From Candidatus Undinarchaeales archaeon (GTDB lineage: Archaea > SpSt-1190 > JASMDC01), in NCBI GenBank assembly GCA_030753015.1, contig JASMDC010000001.1:1-64000 (forward strand): a DNA stretch of 64,000 nt, read 5' to 3'. The translations under genes and the position numbers were made by a program. A model generated the notes under the pieces. It ran no database searches, was not told the DNA's origin, and worked only from the letters and a program-made list of their open reading frames with translations. Position 1 is the stretch's first letter, and each line of letters opens with the position of its first letter. This document shows positions 53,286-62,584 of this stretch, piece after piece.

Positions 53286-54220
53286 GCGTCATCACCCTCC
53301 TCCTCGTCCCCTTCCTCTTCTGGGACCACATCCCCCTCGTCCTCTGGTGCCTCGGGCCACATGACCCTGGCGATGAAGGGGAGACCGATCAGCATGGGGA
53401 ACCCGCTGGCGACGATACGCTGGAGCAGGTCCGCTGTGATGATCGCCTCGGGAGGTCCCAGTCCCTTGTAGAAGGTGAGCATGGACCATTCAACGCTCCC
53501 CAGTCCACCAACGGTGATCGGCACGGCGGCCAGCATGATGGTCAGCGGCAGGTAGAGCATGACCGTGGTGAACGGCACGTCCATCCCCGCCATGGAGAAG
53601 TACAGGGTGTTCATAACGCATACGCTCAGCCACACGGCGAGGGCAAGAGCGTAGAGCTCGAGCACGTTCTGCCGTCCCAGGGCGCGGAAACTGGTGAACA
53701 CGGGATGGTCGACAAGACGCGAGGCGGCGACAGCGGCCAGTATGAAAGCGCACACGGCCACGAGGGCCCAAGTGAACTGTGTTCCCAGGACCTGGCCGGA
53801 GAACGCGAGCCCCAGGACCGATACGGTCACCAGCGCTGCAAGGTCGAAGACGTTGTCCAGGAACACCGAGGACACGCCCTTGACGAAGGGGAACAAGTGG
53901 GTCACACGCAGGTAGTTCGCCTTGAGGAGGTCCGAGGTCTTCATGGGGAGGACGACCTCGGCGGGTGATGCACCGCAGTACACCATGACCGTCTCCGATA
54001 CGGGGATGGTGCATCCCGTGTGCTGGAGGATGCGCTGCCATCGTAGCGACAGGATAGCGATGATCCCGAGCTCGATGGCGAGCGCCAGGACCAATATGGT
54101 GGAATCGATAGCTGCAAGGCGCTGGCTCACGTCCTCCATATCGATGTTGCGGAGCGTGAACCACAGCAGGAAGACCGAGAACGCCACGGGGAATAGGGTG
54201 CGGATGATTCGTTTGGGCAT
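53282..54220 (-). CDS. UPF0104/LPG-synthase-type membrane protein, copy 1
   Basis: About 312 residues, about 7-8 membrane helices, with ILSLRWQRILQHTG, PAEVVLPMKTSDLLKANYLR and ITVGGLGSVEW, the signature of the lysylphosphatidylglycerol-synthase transmembrane (UPF0104) family, and an acidic C-terminal tail. Family members are often lipid or polyprenyl-linked flippases or transferases. ATG 54220 has GGGAGG eight bases ahead; the 54244 start lacks it. A TTTTTAAATC box lies 60 bases upstream. It is a close paralog of the next gene. Confidence 0.7.
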   Translation of the reverse strand: MPKRIIRTLFPVAFSVFLLWFTLRNIDMEDVSQRLAAIDSTILVLALAIELGIIAILSLRWQRILQHTGCTIPVSETVMVYCGASPAEVVLPMKTSDLLKANYLRVTHLFPFVKGVSSVFLDNVFDLAALVTVSVLGLAFSGQVLGTQFTWALVAVCAFILAAVAASRLVDHPVFTSFRALGRQNVLELYALALAVWLSVCVMNTLYFSMAGMDVPFTTVMLYLPLTIMLAAVPITVGGLGSVEWSMLTFYKGLGPPEAIITADLLQRIVASGFPMLIGLPFIARVMWPEAPEDEGDVVPEEEGDEEEGDDA

Positions 54221-54309
54221 CTCATGCCCTCCCGGGGCCAGCACCCGAGGCCTGCATAGGATTGGATGGGCTGTGAAGATTTAAAAAGAGGGCGGCGGGG
54301 CGGTAGCTC

Positions 54310-55242
54310 TCATCCCTCTTCCTCCTCGTCATAGGCGCCGGACAGTGCCCGGGCACCGCTCGGATCGGCGGCGTCGGACCAGATGACACGGGAAATGATG
54401 GGTAGACCCACCAAGAGGGGGAAGGCCGTGGTCACCAGGCGCTGGAGCACAGCGGCGGTGATGATCGCCTCGACAGGTCCGAATCGGCCGTAGAAGAGGC
54501 GCATGGTCCACTCCATGCTCCCCACACCGCCAACGGTGATGGGGAGGGCGGCCAGGACCACCGTCAGGGGAAGGTAGAGCATCACCGCTGTGGTTGGGAC
54601 GTCTATGTCCGCCATTGAAAAGTAGAGGGTGACGCTGGCCACCACAAGTATCCAGACGCTCAGGGCAAGGACGAAAAGCGTCGCGATAAGCCGGGGGCCA
54701 AGGGCCTGAAAGCTGGCGAACACCGGGTGATCCACAACACGGGAGGCGGCCGCAACGCCCGCTACCAGCGTACCGATCCCCGCGAGCACCCAGACCGCCT
54801 GTCCGGGCACGACCTCGCCTGAGAGCGCCACGCCCAGTGAGAGAATGCAGATCAGTGCCGCAAGGTCGAACAGGTTGTCCAGGAGGATTGTGGACACACC
54901 CTTCGCAAACGGAAGGCACTGGTGGACATGCAGGTAGTTCGCCTTGATGAGGTCGGCGGTCTTGGCTGGGAGAACGATCTCGGCCGGGGCAGTGCCTACA
55001 TACACCATCATGGCCTCGCTTAGGGGCAGCTCGCACCCGGTATGTTGGATGATGAGCCGCCACCGCAGGGAGATGAGGATGATGATGGCCACTTGGAGCG
55101 CCAGCACCGCAACGATCGGAGCTAGACCGATCCCACCAAGACGCTGGAGCACGCCGTGGGGGTCCACGTCCCGGAGGACATAGGCAAGCAAGGTCAGGGA
55201 TATGGCCACCGGAATGCCGGCCTTCAATGTCCGGGAATCCAT
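54310..55242 (-). CDS. UPF0104/LPG-synthase-type membrane protein, copy 2
   Basis: About 310 residues; the same helix pattern and motifs as copy 1 (PAEIVLPAKTADLIKANYLH, PITVGGVGSMEW, DHPVFASFQALG), so the pair arose by duplication. ATG 55242 lies one base after the carbamoyltransferase stop; the open frame to 55401 is antisense sequence. Each copy keeps the conserved KTxDLxKANYL loop, so both are probably active, perhaps as a heterodimer. Confidence 0.7.
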   Translation of the reverse strand: MDSRTLKAGIPVAISLTLLAYVLRDVDPHGVLQRLGGIGLAPIVAVLALQVAIIILISLRWRLIIQHTGCELPLSEAMMVYVGTAPAEIVLPAKTADLIKANYLHVHQCLPFAKGVSTILLDNLFDLAALICILSLGVALSGEVVPGQAVWVLAGIGTLVAGVAAASRVVDHPVFASFQALGPRLIATLFVLALSVWILVVASVTLYFSMADIDVPTTAVMLYLPLTVVLAALPITVGGVGSMEWTMRLFYGRFGPVEAIITAAVLQRLVTTAFPLLVGLPIISRVIWSDAADPSGARALSGAYDEEEEG

Positions 55243-55243
55243 C

Positions 55244-56914
55244 TCACGCTGACCGCCGCACGACCAGGTCGTCCATGACCAGCACATCCATGCCAGAACC
55301 ACGGAAGGTGCGCACCGCCTCTTGCGGTGTGCGGACGATGGGCTCGCCCCGGTCATTGAATGACGTGTTGAGCACGAGCGGTACTCCTGTTTCCTTTGCA
55401 AAGGCCGAGATGAGGGCGTGGTACCGGGGATTGGTACGTCGGTCGACGGTCTGGAGCCGTGCGGTGCCGTTCACGTGGACGATGGCGGGGACCTCATCGC
55501 GTCGCTCCTCGCGCACTCCGTATGTGAGCAGCATAAAGGGCGACGGGTCGTTGCGGTCGAACCACTTGCCGGTCTCTTCGACCAGGATGGATGGCGCCAG
55601 CGGACGCCACTGCTCCCGTCGCTTGACCTCGTTCACCCGGGTGTGCATCGCCCGGTCCCGGGGATCGGCGAGTACGGAGCGGTTGCCCAGTGCCCGTGGT
55701 CCGAACTCAAGGGCACCCTGGACCCAGCCGACCACTTTGCCGTCGGCGAGCAGTTCCGCGGCAACGACCGCGGGATCGTCCACGCGCTCGGCATCGAAGC
55801 CCTCCGCCCGCAGCACGCGCTCTGCCTCGTCACCATCGATGCCCGGACCCAGGTATGGGTGCGTCATGGTCCACGCGGGCTCGCCCTCCTCGGCGGCCAC
55901 AAGGAGAGCCGCTCCCACAGAGCAGCCGGCATCGTTGGCCGCAGGCTGGACGAACACCTCGCGCACGTGCTCGCTGGCCAGCAGCTTACCGTTCATTGAG
56001 CAGTTGAGCGTCACTCCGCCGGCAAGGCAGAGGCGTTTGAGCCCGGTCCGGTCGTAGAGGTGGTCGGCGAGTGCGAGGGCCGCCTCCTCGAGGTCGGTCT
56101 GGAGCGTGGCGGCCAGGTTCTTGTGCTCATCGGTGAGCTTGCCCTCGTGCCGCGTCAGTCGGCGGGCGGCCCGGATCCGCTCGTTGTTGATGGCCACGCG
56201 GCCGCGCTGATATCGGGTCAAGGGGCCCAGCTCGCTGTCGTACCGCCCGTACGGGGCAAGGCCCATGGTCTTCCCCTCCCCGAACTGGCCCATGCCCAGG
56301 ATCTGGGTCACCTGGTCGTAGAGCAGGCCCAGCGAACCGCTGATGGGCAGACGCTCCATGAGCTCGAGCTCGCGACCGCGCCCTACGAACAGGGATGTCG
56401 AGTCGCGCTCACCGGCGCCGTCCATAACAAGGACCGCAGCATGATCGAACCCCGACGCGTAGTAGGCGGAAGCGGCGTGCGCCGTATGGTGGGGGACATG
56501 GACGATCCGGCCGACACGCTTGGCGATGGAGCGTAGCCAGCGCACCCGCCGGGGGTAACCGGCCACAAGCCCCTCCACATAGCTGCTCGTGTCCTGGCGG
56601 TCGGGATCCCTTACCTTGGTAGTGATGGGCTCGATGGCGTTGACGTACCGGATCACGTCATAGGTCATCCTGTACCAGCCCGCTAGCCCGATATCGAACC
56701 CAAGGGCCACGGCGTCGACGTCGTCCAGGTCCAGCCCACGCGAGCTCAGGCACCACTCCATGGCGCGGGCGGGGGGATCTCCGCCGTAGTAGAAGCCATC
56801 GGCGTGCTTGACACGGGTGAACCGCTCTTCCTCGACGGCAGCAGTCACACGCCCGTCCTCGACAAGGCAGGCAGAGCTGTCGTGGCTGATGTCCTGGAGG
56901 CCCAGCACACGCAT
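55244..56914 (-). CDS. NodU/TobZ-type carbamoyltransferase
   Basis: 556 residues. The N-terminal ASKHA-fold motifs are GLQDISHDSSACLVEDG and EEERFTRVKH; the C-terminal carbamoyl-transfer domain has GALEFGPRALGNRSVLADPR. It uses carbamoyl phosphate and ATP to carbamoylate a hydroxyl group of a sugar, lipid or secondary metabolite. It leads the minus-strand group with two UPF0104 genes and the PP-loop gene. The ATG is 28 bases from a TATA box shared with the radical SAM gene. Confidence 0.8.
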   Translation of the reverse strand: MRVLGLQDISHDSSACLVEDGRVTAAVEEERFTRVKHADGFYYGGDPPARAMEWCLSSRGLDLDDVDAVALGFDIGLAGWYRMTYDVIRYVNAIEPITTKVRDPDRQDTSSYVEGLVAGYPRRVRWLRSIAKRVGRIVHVPHHTAHAASAYYASGFDHAAVLVMDGAGERDSTSLFVGRGRELELMERLPISGSLGLLYDQVTQILGMGQFGEGKTMGLAPYGRYDSELGPLTRYQRGRVAINNERIRAARRLTRHEGKLTDEHKNLAATLQTDLEEAALALADHLYDRTGLKRLCLAGGVTLNCSMNGKLLASEHVREVFVQPAANDAGCSVGAALLVAAEEGEPAWTMTHPYLGPGIDGDEAERVLRAEGFDAERVDDPAVVAAELLADGKVVGWVQGALEFGPRALGNRSVLADPRDRAMHTRVNEVKRREQWRPLAPSILVEETGKWFDRNDPSPFMLLTYGVREERRDEVPAIVHVNGTARLQTVDRRTNPRYHALISAFAKETGVPLVLNTSFNDRGEPIVRTPQEAVRTFRGSGMDVLVMDDLVVRRSA

Positions 56915-56934
56915 GGAACGGGGGAGGTGCGCGA

Positions 56935-56950
56935 AGATTTAAAAATGGGT
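56935..56950. promoter_or_regulatory. bidirectional TATA region
   Basis: AGATTTAAAAATGGGT. About 28 bases from ATG 56914 (minus). On the plus strand it lies 35-38 bases from ATG 56978. Confidence 0.5.
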
Positions 56951-56977
56951 CGAGCCCATCCCCGGTCAGAGGCCTCC

Positions 56978-58312
56978 ATGGAACTACTTCGCCTTACCCG
57001 GAGCGTATGCCCGACCTGCCTGAAGGAGGTCGAGGCCCGCATAGTCGACCGGGGCGATGCAGTGGTGATGGAGAAGGGATGCGACGACCACGGACCAGTA
57101 GAGGTGCTCCTTGCTCGTGACGGGACCGCCCTGCGCGAGCTGCTGCCACTGCGAGAGCGTCTCGGGCTGGGCCGGGGCGGTGGGGAGAGCTACTCCCTCT
57201 ATGTCACCTCCCGGTGCAACGAGCCTTGCCCCACCTGCTTTGCCAACCAGTGCCTGGACGGCTACCATGAGCCCTCGGTGTTCGAGGTGCGCTCAGCGCT
57301 CGAGGGGCTGCACGCACCTCGTGTGAGCGTGTTCGGCGGCGAACCCACGGAACGTGCGGACCTGTTCGAGATAGTGTCCGCCATACGTGACGCAGGAGGC
57401 GAACCCGTCGTGTTCACCAATGGGCTCAAGCTGGTCGATCCCAACTACGCACGGGAGCTTGTCGACGCTGGTGCCCGCGAAGTGCGGCTTGAGATCGATA
57501 CCCTCGATCCGGACATCCTGGCCCGCCTGCGGGGGGCCGATGTGCTTGACGCCAAGCTCACGGCGCTCGACAACCTCGATACTCTGGGAGCCACCGCCTT
57601 TATCGAGGCCGTTGTGGTCCCGGGTGTGAACGAAAGTCCATTCGACATGCTCATGGAGCTTGCTGCTCGAACTCCCTGCGTGCGGGGGATCTCATTCAGG
57701 TCATACGCTTTTCGGCCCAGGCCAAAGGAACGGCGTGTGCAGCCGTTGCGCCCCGATGAGCTGATAGCTCTGGCCACCGAGGCCACCGATGGTGCGGTTA
57801 CCATAGCACGGGTGGTCGCCTTCCAGAAGGTGCTGGCAGCTTTCCTCCGCCTCGCCGGTCACCGCTGGTGCCCGGCCGACCTCATCTATCCTATGGTGCG
57901 TCACGGGGAGGATGTGGTCCCTGTGCACGACGTGGCGGACGTGGACGCTCTCGCAAGTGCCGTGGAGCGGACTGCCCACCTCTGGAGCACCTACCCGGCC
58001 CTGGCGACGGTCCGGCTGTCGGCAGCGGCGGCACCTCACCTTGCTGGACGCGAGGCCATGGGGCTTGGCGCCTCGGCCATCCAGCGCGTGCTCGCTGCCC
58101 TCGTCGGTCGGCAGACCTCACTGGACAGCGACCTGGTGCTCCTGTCATTCGGGGCGTTCTGCGATCCGACGGTCATCGACCTGGACCTCATGGGCCAGTG
58201 CCCCGTACGTGACCTGCTCCACCCTGAGCGACGTGCCATGTGCGCGTCCTACCTGGCGTACCTGCGAGATGCTCCCACGGACCGTCGCATCTGGAAGGTC
58301 CGAGCTCCTTAG
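56978..58312 (+). CDS. COG1964-type radical SAM protein, Tes-like
   Basis: About 444 residues. An N-terminal zinc knuckle (CPTC at 11-14 and Cys35 in KGCDDHG) precedes the radical SAM motif CNEPCPTCFAN (C80, C84, C87) and FGGEPTERAD. This combination of knuckle and CxxxCPxCFAN marks the family of Tes, the enzyme that joins lipid chains to make tetraether lipids, and its relatives. The protein is shorter than characterised Tes proteins, so another lipid or carbohydrate reaction is possible. Extra cysteines (RWCPADLIYP, FGAFCDP) may hold more clusters. The start at ATG 56978 follows the knuckle alignment; longer frames run into the divergent gene. Confidence 0.65.
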   Translation: MELLRLTRSVCPTCLKEVEARIVDRGDAVVMEKGCDDHGPVEVLLARDGTALRELLPLRERLGLGRGGGESYSLYVTSRCNEPCPTCFANQCLDGYHEPSVFEVRSALEGLHAPRVSVFGGEPTERADLFEIVSAIRDAGGEPVVFTNGLKLVDPNYARELVDAGAREVRLEIDTLDPDILARLRGADVLDAKLTALDNLDTLGATAFIEAVVVPGVNESPFDMLMELAARTPCVRGISFRSYAFRPRPKERRVQPLRPDELIALATEATDGAVTIARVVAFQKVLAAFLRLAGHRWCPADLIYPMVRHGEDVVPVHDVADVDALASAVERTAHLWSTYPALATVRLSAAAAPHLAGREAMGLGASAIQRVLAALVGRQTSLDSDLVLLSFGAFCDPTVIDLDLMGQCPVRDLLHPERRAMCASYLAYLRDAPTDRRIWKVRAP

Positions 58313-58634
58313 ATATTTATCGGCTCGGCTGGGATTGAGCATGCCTCGATACGGACGACTGTCGCTCCCGCTGTTATGATGGGGGCACGAAGCGCGGCCG
58401 TGCTCTGGGATGCCCTGGGGACGTTAGGGTCGATGCCTTTCAGTGGATCTACGACTGTATGGGGGATCTGCTTTTTATCCGACACCGTTTTCGGGTATCC
58501 TGCATCTCACCTTCAAATCACAGGCGGATGTCGGGTAATCCGCATACTGTTTCGGAAAAGGCGATGTTCGTGTCTGGTAAACACCACCCTGTCGAACGGA
58601 AAGCGGCGGGCTTGATAGGTGATTCTTACGCCTT
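58313..58634. other. GC-to-AT transition, noncoding
   Basis: No convincing gene. Base composition falls sharply from here on. GCGGAT...ATCCGC (about 58522-58543) forms a short hairpin. TATCCGAC occurs twice (58477 and 58653). Nothing else is recognised. Confidence 0.4.
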
Positions 58635-58751
58635 TTGCACGAGGGGGCGAAGTATATCCGACGAAATGAACTAGATGAAGAAGCGAACGATTTGTTCGGG
58701 TATAAGGAGTTATACGCCATACGCTTGATTGTTGAAGGATTCGACAAGTAA
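58635..58751 (+). pseudogene. short open frame, possible gene remnant
   Basis: TTG-started frame of 38 residues with plausible protein-like composition (YIRRNELDEEANDLFG, then YKELYAIRLIVEGFD). It could be the C-terminal stub of a lost gene at the island border. No upstream continuation (in-frame TGA just before). Confidence 0.2.
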
Positions 58752-58799
58752 ATAAACCGTTACGGCCATTGAAGTGGTAAGATAACGTAACAATCGGAT

Positions 58800-60224
58800 G
58801 TGTTATTGATCGATAAGGATACAGATACTAATTGTCTATTAAAGGTCGGCATTATACTAATTATATTATTCTTTTTAATCATTCCACGCAACTCAATAAC
58901 ATGTGTAAGGCGCGAGGTGAGGCCTAGCTCCATTTTCCCTAGTTATTACGCCACAATTTCACCAACAACTCCACCCCAACCATCAATACCTCCATTAACA
59001 AAACCTCAAGAAATCTTCAATCCACGTGCTTTAGAGTATTCCCGTAAGTGGTCCCATGAGGAGAGTAATTATGAAAAGAAAGTAGATCAAGGATCTGCAT
59101 TCGAAGAAATGACAGGACTCAGAATTCTAGTGATGAGCAGCGGAAATCCCTTGATATTCTATGCCCCCCGTCATCAGTCTCAATCTATCGATTTTTATAA
59201 AGCCCAGAATTCGTGTAATCCAAGAATCAGCTCTCCTTATTACGCTCCACTAAATATCACCCGCCTCCCATCCCTACCCGTCACCATCCGCAACGTCACC
59301 CTCGCCAACGACACCCTCGCCCTGGAGCTCGTCATCGATGGCCATCCTTCGATCTACTTCCTGACGGATACGCCCTTGGACTACATCGAGTACCTCGCCG
59401 TGTGCTTGTGGGATGAGCTGGAGCGACGCAAGCCGCCCACCATCACGCTGGCCAACGGCACTGAGGCATTACTGTGGTCAGTGCGGCCAATATCGGATGT
59501 TACAGGCATGACTGAAGATGAGAGATTATTGTTCAGGGAGCGGTACGAGCGCATCTACGAGTGGGCTGAACTCAAGGATTTCACGAGCCCCAACTTCGAT
59601 GACCGTGGATTGCGTCGTCCACCGAAGAATGGGATTTTGAAATTTCTTTCATCACGTTCTCTCCGCGAGAGGCGGATGCTTCGAATGCGAGTTTTCTTCA
59701 CGGACAAGGGTGTTTTCGACCTTGACGACATGGACAAGCATAAAATCGATGACCTGCCAGTGAGACAGGACTACATCGATACCGTGAGAATGCTAGGACT
59801 CGATGTGGTCGACATTGTAGGCTCGAACAGTATCGTTGTGTTTGGTCCTCGGGAGGCGGCCCTGAAGCTCAATGACCTTCCGTATATTTCCAAGGTCAGC
59901 ACATCTTTATGTGGCTGCCATACTTGTTGTAAGATATACGAATGCTGGGGGACAGACGAGCGAATTGGATTTGACCTCGAAGAGCTAATGAAAGACCGCC
60001 GTGAAGTAGTGATTGAAATCGAGAGTTGCAATTGGGAATCACTTTGGAAAAAGATACGTTTTGTCAGTGGTCTCCGACAAGATGAGGTATTCAAGTGTAC
60101 GGATATCTTCATCGCCACACCAGACGCGGTACGACAATTAGCATCCCTTAATGAAGTGTCATGGATTAGTACTGTCTATTGCCACTCGGGTCCAGATCCC
60201 GATACTTCTTGCTGGCCATCATAA
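58800..60224 (+). CDS. membrane-anchored orphan with two I9-like repeats
   Basis: 474 residues. One N-terminal membrane helix (VGIILIILFFLIIP) precedes a Pro/Ser linker and an exported domain. Two C-terminal segments, about 315-380 and 410-465, share a pattern (strand, helix, then IVVFGPREAALKLNDL or IFIATPDAVRQLASL) that recalls the propeptide/inhibitor I9 fold; this is inference. GTG 58800 is the first start; TATA is unclear. Codon use and AT content differ from the flanking core genes except a GC-rich stretch near 59250-59470, suggesting a mosaic, transferred gene. Confidence 0.45.
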   Translation: MLLIDKDTDTNCLLKVGIILIILFFLIIPRNSITCVRREVRPSSIFPSYYATISPTTPPQPSIPPLTKPQEIFNPRALEYSRKWSHEESNYEKKVDQGSAFEEMTGLRILVMSSGNPLIFYAPRHQSQSIDFYKAQNSCNPRISSPYYAPLNITRLPSLPVTIRNVTLANDTLALELVIDGHPSIYFLTDTPLDYIEYLAVCLWDELERRKPPTITLANGTEALLWSVRPISDVTGMTEDERLLFRERYERIYEWAELKDFTSPNFDDRGLRRPPKNGILKFLSSRSLRERRMLRMRVFFTDKGVFDLDDMDKHKIDDLPVRQDYIDTVRMLGLDVVDIVGSNSIVVFGPREAALKLNDLPYISKVSTSLCGCHTCCKIYECWGTDERIGFDLEELMKDRREVVIEIESCNWESLWKKIRFVSGLRQDEVFKCTDIFIATPDAVRQLASLNEVSWISTVYCHSGPDPDTSCWPS

Positions 60225-60555
60225 TTGTCCGATTTGATGGAATCCGACATATTTCTATCACAGTGTGATTCTTATGAAAGGGAGAGAACAGACCATTATT
60301 TGTAACCGTTAGCGTACGGTCGTACAACAATCGGACTCACGGTTCCGGACCTCCGTTATACATTTCGGCCCTCCACCGACACGGCCCCACATCTCCTGAA
60401 GGTTGTTGATCCATACGTCGCTTGAGAATCGCCAGGCGGGGCCGCGTCAGTGAGTCCTTGGACGTTATCCGAAAGCCCAAACGTACATTAATAGGAAAAA
60501 ATAAATAGAATCCGCTACATTAATATTAACAATATATTAAAAATGGTGTAGCAAA
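60225..60555. other. noncoding AT-rich gap with inverted repeats
   Basis: GGACTCAC (60333-60340) and GTGAGTCC (60450-60457) are perfect 8-bp inverted repeats around about 110 bases of GC-richer sequence, containing another short inverted pair GGCCCC/GGGGCC. The antisense of the inner part gives a plausible peptide (GPAWRFSSDVWINNLQEMWG), so it may be IS or MITE debris. A promoter for abiEi (GGAAAAAATAAATAG, about 60500) follows. Confidence 0.35.
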
Positions 60556-61056
60556 ATGGAAGGGCTCTCAAGCAAGGAGATCGAGATCGTTTCGTATCTT
60601 GAGCTTAATGGGAGGTTATTCTTCACCAAGAAAGATATCTTGCGATTCTTCAAGAACGAGAATGAGCTTGGCGTGTACCTTCATCGATTGAAGAAGAAGG
60701 GAAGGATACTGAAACTGAATAAGGAGAAATACTACCTCATACCCGTGAGAGCATTCCGGGGGCACTGGTCCGAGCACCCCTTCATAATCATTGATGAGAT
60801 GTTCAATGGGAAGGATTATGTGATTCGCGGAATGGCCGCTGCCCATTACTGGAGCCTTATCGAACAGATACCAACGACGATTGAAGTCCAATGTATGAAT
60901 CGGCAAGGGGAAAGAACGATCTTTAATTTCACGATTATCTTCAAGCGGACCCGGAAGAATAGTCTTCAAAAAGCTGTGAAAAGAAAGGTTAAGGGACATT
61001 CATTCCGCATTTCGCCGAGGGAGGATGTTGTAAATTGGCTGAACTCAAGAGGATGA
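60556..61056 (+). CDS. abiEi: AbiEi-type regulator/antitoxin
   Basis: 166 residues. A winged-helix N-terminus (FTKKDILRFFKNENELGVYL, LKLNKEKYYLIP) is followed by a domain like AbiEi (SEHPFIIIDEMFNG, YVIRGMAAAHYWSL). AbiEi represses and neutralises the nucleotidyltransferase toxin AbiEii in type IV toxin-antitoxin systems used against phage. Low GC fits an acquired element. It overlaps the following toxin remnant by 4 bases (ATGA). Confidence 0.65.
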   Translation: MEGLSSKEIEIVSYLELNGRLFFTKKDILRFFKNENELGVYLHRLKKKGRILKLNKEKYYLIPVRAFRGHWSEHPFIIIDEMFNGKDYVIRGMAAAHYWSLIEQIPTTIEVQCMNRQGERTIFNFTIIFKRTRKNSLQKAVKRKVKGHSFRISPREDVVNWLNSRG

Positions 61057-61794
61057 CTGAAGCCCAGTTGCGTTACCTCGCGGGGGAGAAGGGTTTCAAT
61101 CTCATCTATCTGGAGAAGGATTATTTCCTTACGATGCTGCTTTTCTATCTCAAGGATATCAGAGGGATCGTGTTTAAGGGCGGAACCGCTCTCAACAAGA
61201 TATACCTTGACCTATAAGAGATTGAGCGAGGATTTGGACTTCTCATGTACGAGGGATATCCAGAGCATCAGGAGCCAGATAGAAATGATGTTGAAGAATC
61301 ACAGATCCTTCTTTTCTGCCATCTCTTTCGACAACATGACGGAAGACTCCACACGGATGATAATTCGCTACAACGGGTATTTTCAGAGGGACAGTTCATT
61401 GATTCTGGACCTGAACAGAAAGGCTTCGGTCATTCTCGAACCGTCGGAAACTAAAGTCCCTCACTTCTATGAACAGATACCGAAGTTCTCTATCACTACA
61501 CTCTGCTAGGATGAGCTTGTCGCAGAGAAAGTACGAGCAATGATAACAAGAAACCAGCCAAGAGACTACTTCGACATCTACATGATAATCTCGAGTAATA
61601 TGAAAATCAATATGGACCTCGTCAGAAGCAAGACCAAGGAGGCTCAGGAAGAGTTCAGTATCGAACGTATCTTCAATAATGCAAGGAAGATCTATTCGAG
61701 GTGGGAACAGGACATCGGCCACCTCACGAACGAATTCGTTGATTACCATACCGTTGTGAAGGCACTGCAGAAGGAATTCAAGTACAAGAAATGA
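61053..61794 (+). pseudogene. abiEii: AbiEii-type nucleotidyltransferase toxin, broken
   Basis: The frame begins at ATG 61053 and includes the family segments FKGGTALNKIYL and SEDLDFS, but the reading frame breaks at about 61205: one extra base turns an expected YLD-Y-KRLSEDLD into a stop at 61215. The second frame resumes SEDLDF but stops at TAG 61507-61509. The same frame then continues DELVAEKVRAM and PRDYFDIYMI to 61794. The family core is therefore present in three pieces. The toxin is not expected to be made; pseudogene or sequence errors are the explanations. Confidence 0.6.
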
Positions 61795-62005
61795 TTATAT
61801 TCATTGGGCCTCCGGATAACAATCTGGCTTGTGGCTCGCTGAGCTACGCTCGCTCGCCAACAGCCCTCCAAGGAGCACACGAGCTCCTGTCTTGAACATA
61901 GCATCCGATTATCTTATGGGGGGCCGATGCAGGTCCTTATCCGTTAGCCGACAGTGTGTTCGCTATTTGCATAACGAGATGACCTATCATCAAATATGTA
62001 GAACC
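61795..62005. other. noncoding AT-rich gap
   Basis: No complete gene. A short plus-strand frame ends CVRYLHNEMTYHQICRT, which resembles part of a transposase helix; it may be IS debris. Confidence 0.25.
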
Positions 62006-62584
62006 TTATAGCTTGGGTAGGAGCCTTCCGGTCTTTTCCATGTATTCTTTATAATCGTCTCCGAACTCCTTCATCATCATCTCTTCTTCTCTGGGTATCC
62101 TTCGTATGTATAATGGGATGGACGCTAAAAAGAATGTGGGTCCTGCTATCCAGTTCTGTAGTAGCAGTGCCTGTGCGATCCCCCAAATTGAGTGTGCTGT
62201 ATACATGGGGTGTCGTATTTTTTTGTATACTCCCGTTGTTACTAGTGTTTGTTCTTCTTTGGTATCTGTTGTCAGTGAGAAGTTCTTTCCAAGATCACTA
62301 TGTGATCTCCATAGAAGCCATAGTGCGATCGCAAAGGTTGGTGCTCCAAGCCAGGCGATCCCTAGGGGTAGTTCGTAGTTGGCGAAGTCAAGCCTTTGTG
62401 TGAATATGTATAATAGGGGTAATATAAACATGGGGATGGCGACAAGGATCATTAGTGGCCCATCCGGTCCTTTGATGGCCTCCATTTTTTCTTTTTGTGT
62501 CATTCCTTTTAGGAAGTATTTTCTTATGATCGAGGCTATAAGTAGTCCAACCAGATATGCTACTTCTAGATTTGTGTCGATCAT
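62006..62584 (-). CDS. isoprenylcysteine carboxyl methyltransferase-like membrane protein
   Basis: 192 residues, about five membrane helices. Motifs are LVTTGVYKKIRHPMYTA, then REEEMMMKEFGDDYKEY and GRLLP, the catalytic C-terminus of the ICMT/PEMT superfamily (RHPxY and the EE pair). It uses SAM to methylate a lipid-like or small thiol substrate. It is notably lower in GC than flanking core genes, so transferred; the start has no clear promoter. Substrate unknown. Confidence 0.7.
   Translation of the reverse strand: MIDTNLEVAYLVGLLIASIIRKYFLKGMTQKEKMEAIKGPDGPLMILVAIPMFILPLLYIFTQRLDFANYELPLGIAWLGAPTFAIALWLLWRSHSDLGKNFSLTTDTKEEQTLVTTGVYKKIRHPMYTAHSIWGIAQALLLQNWIAGPTFFLASIPLYIRRIPREEEMMMKEFGDDYKEYMEKTGRLLPKL

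Noticed and set aside
61507..61509. TAG in AbiEii as a pyrrolysine codon
   Set aside because: The same gene has a frameshift, TAG ends other intact genes here and no pyl gene was seen in the window.
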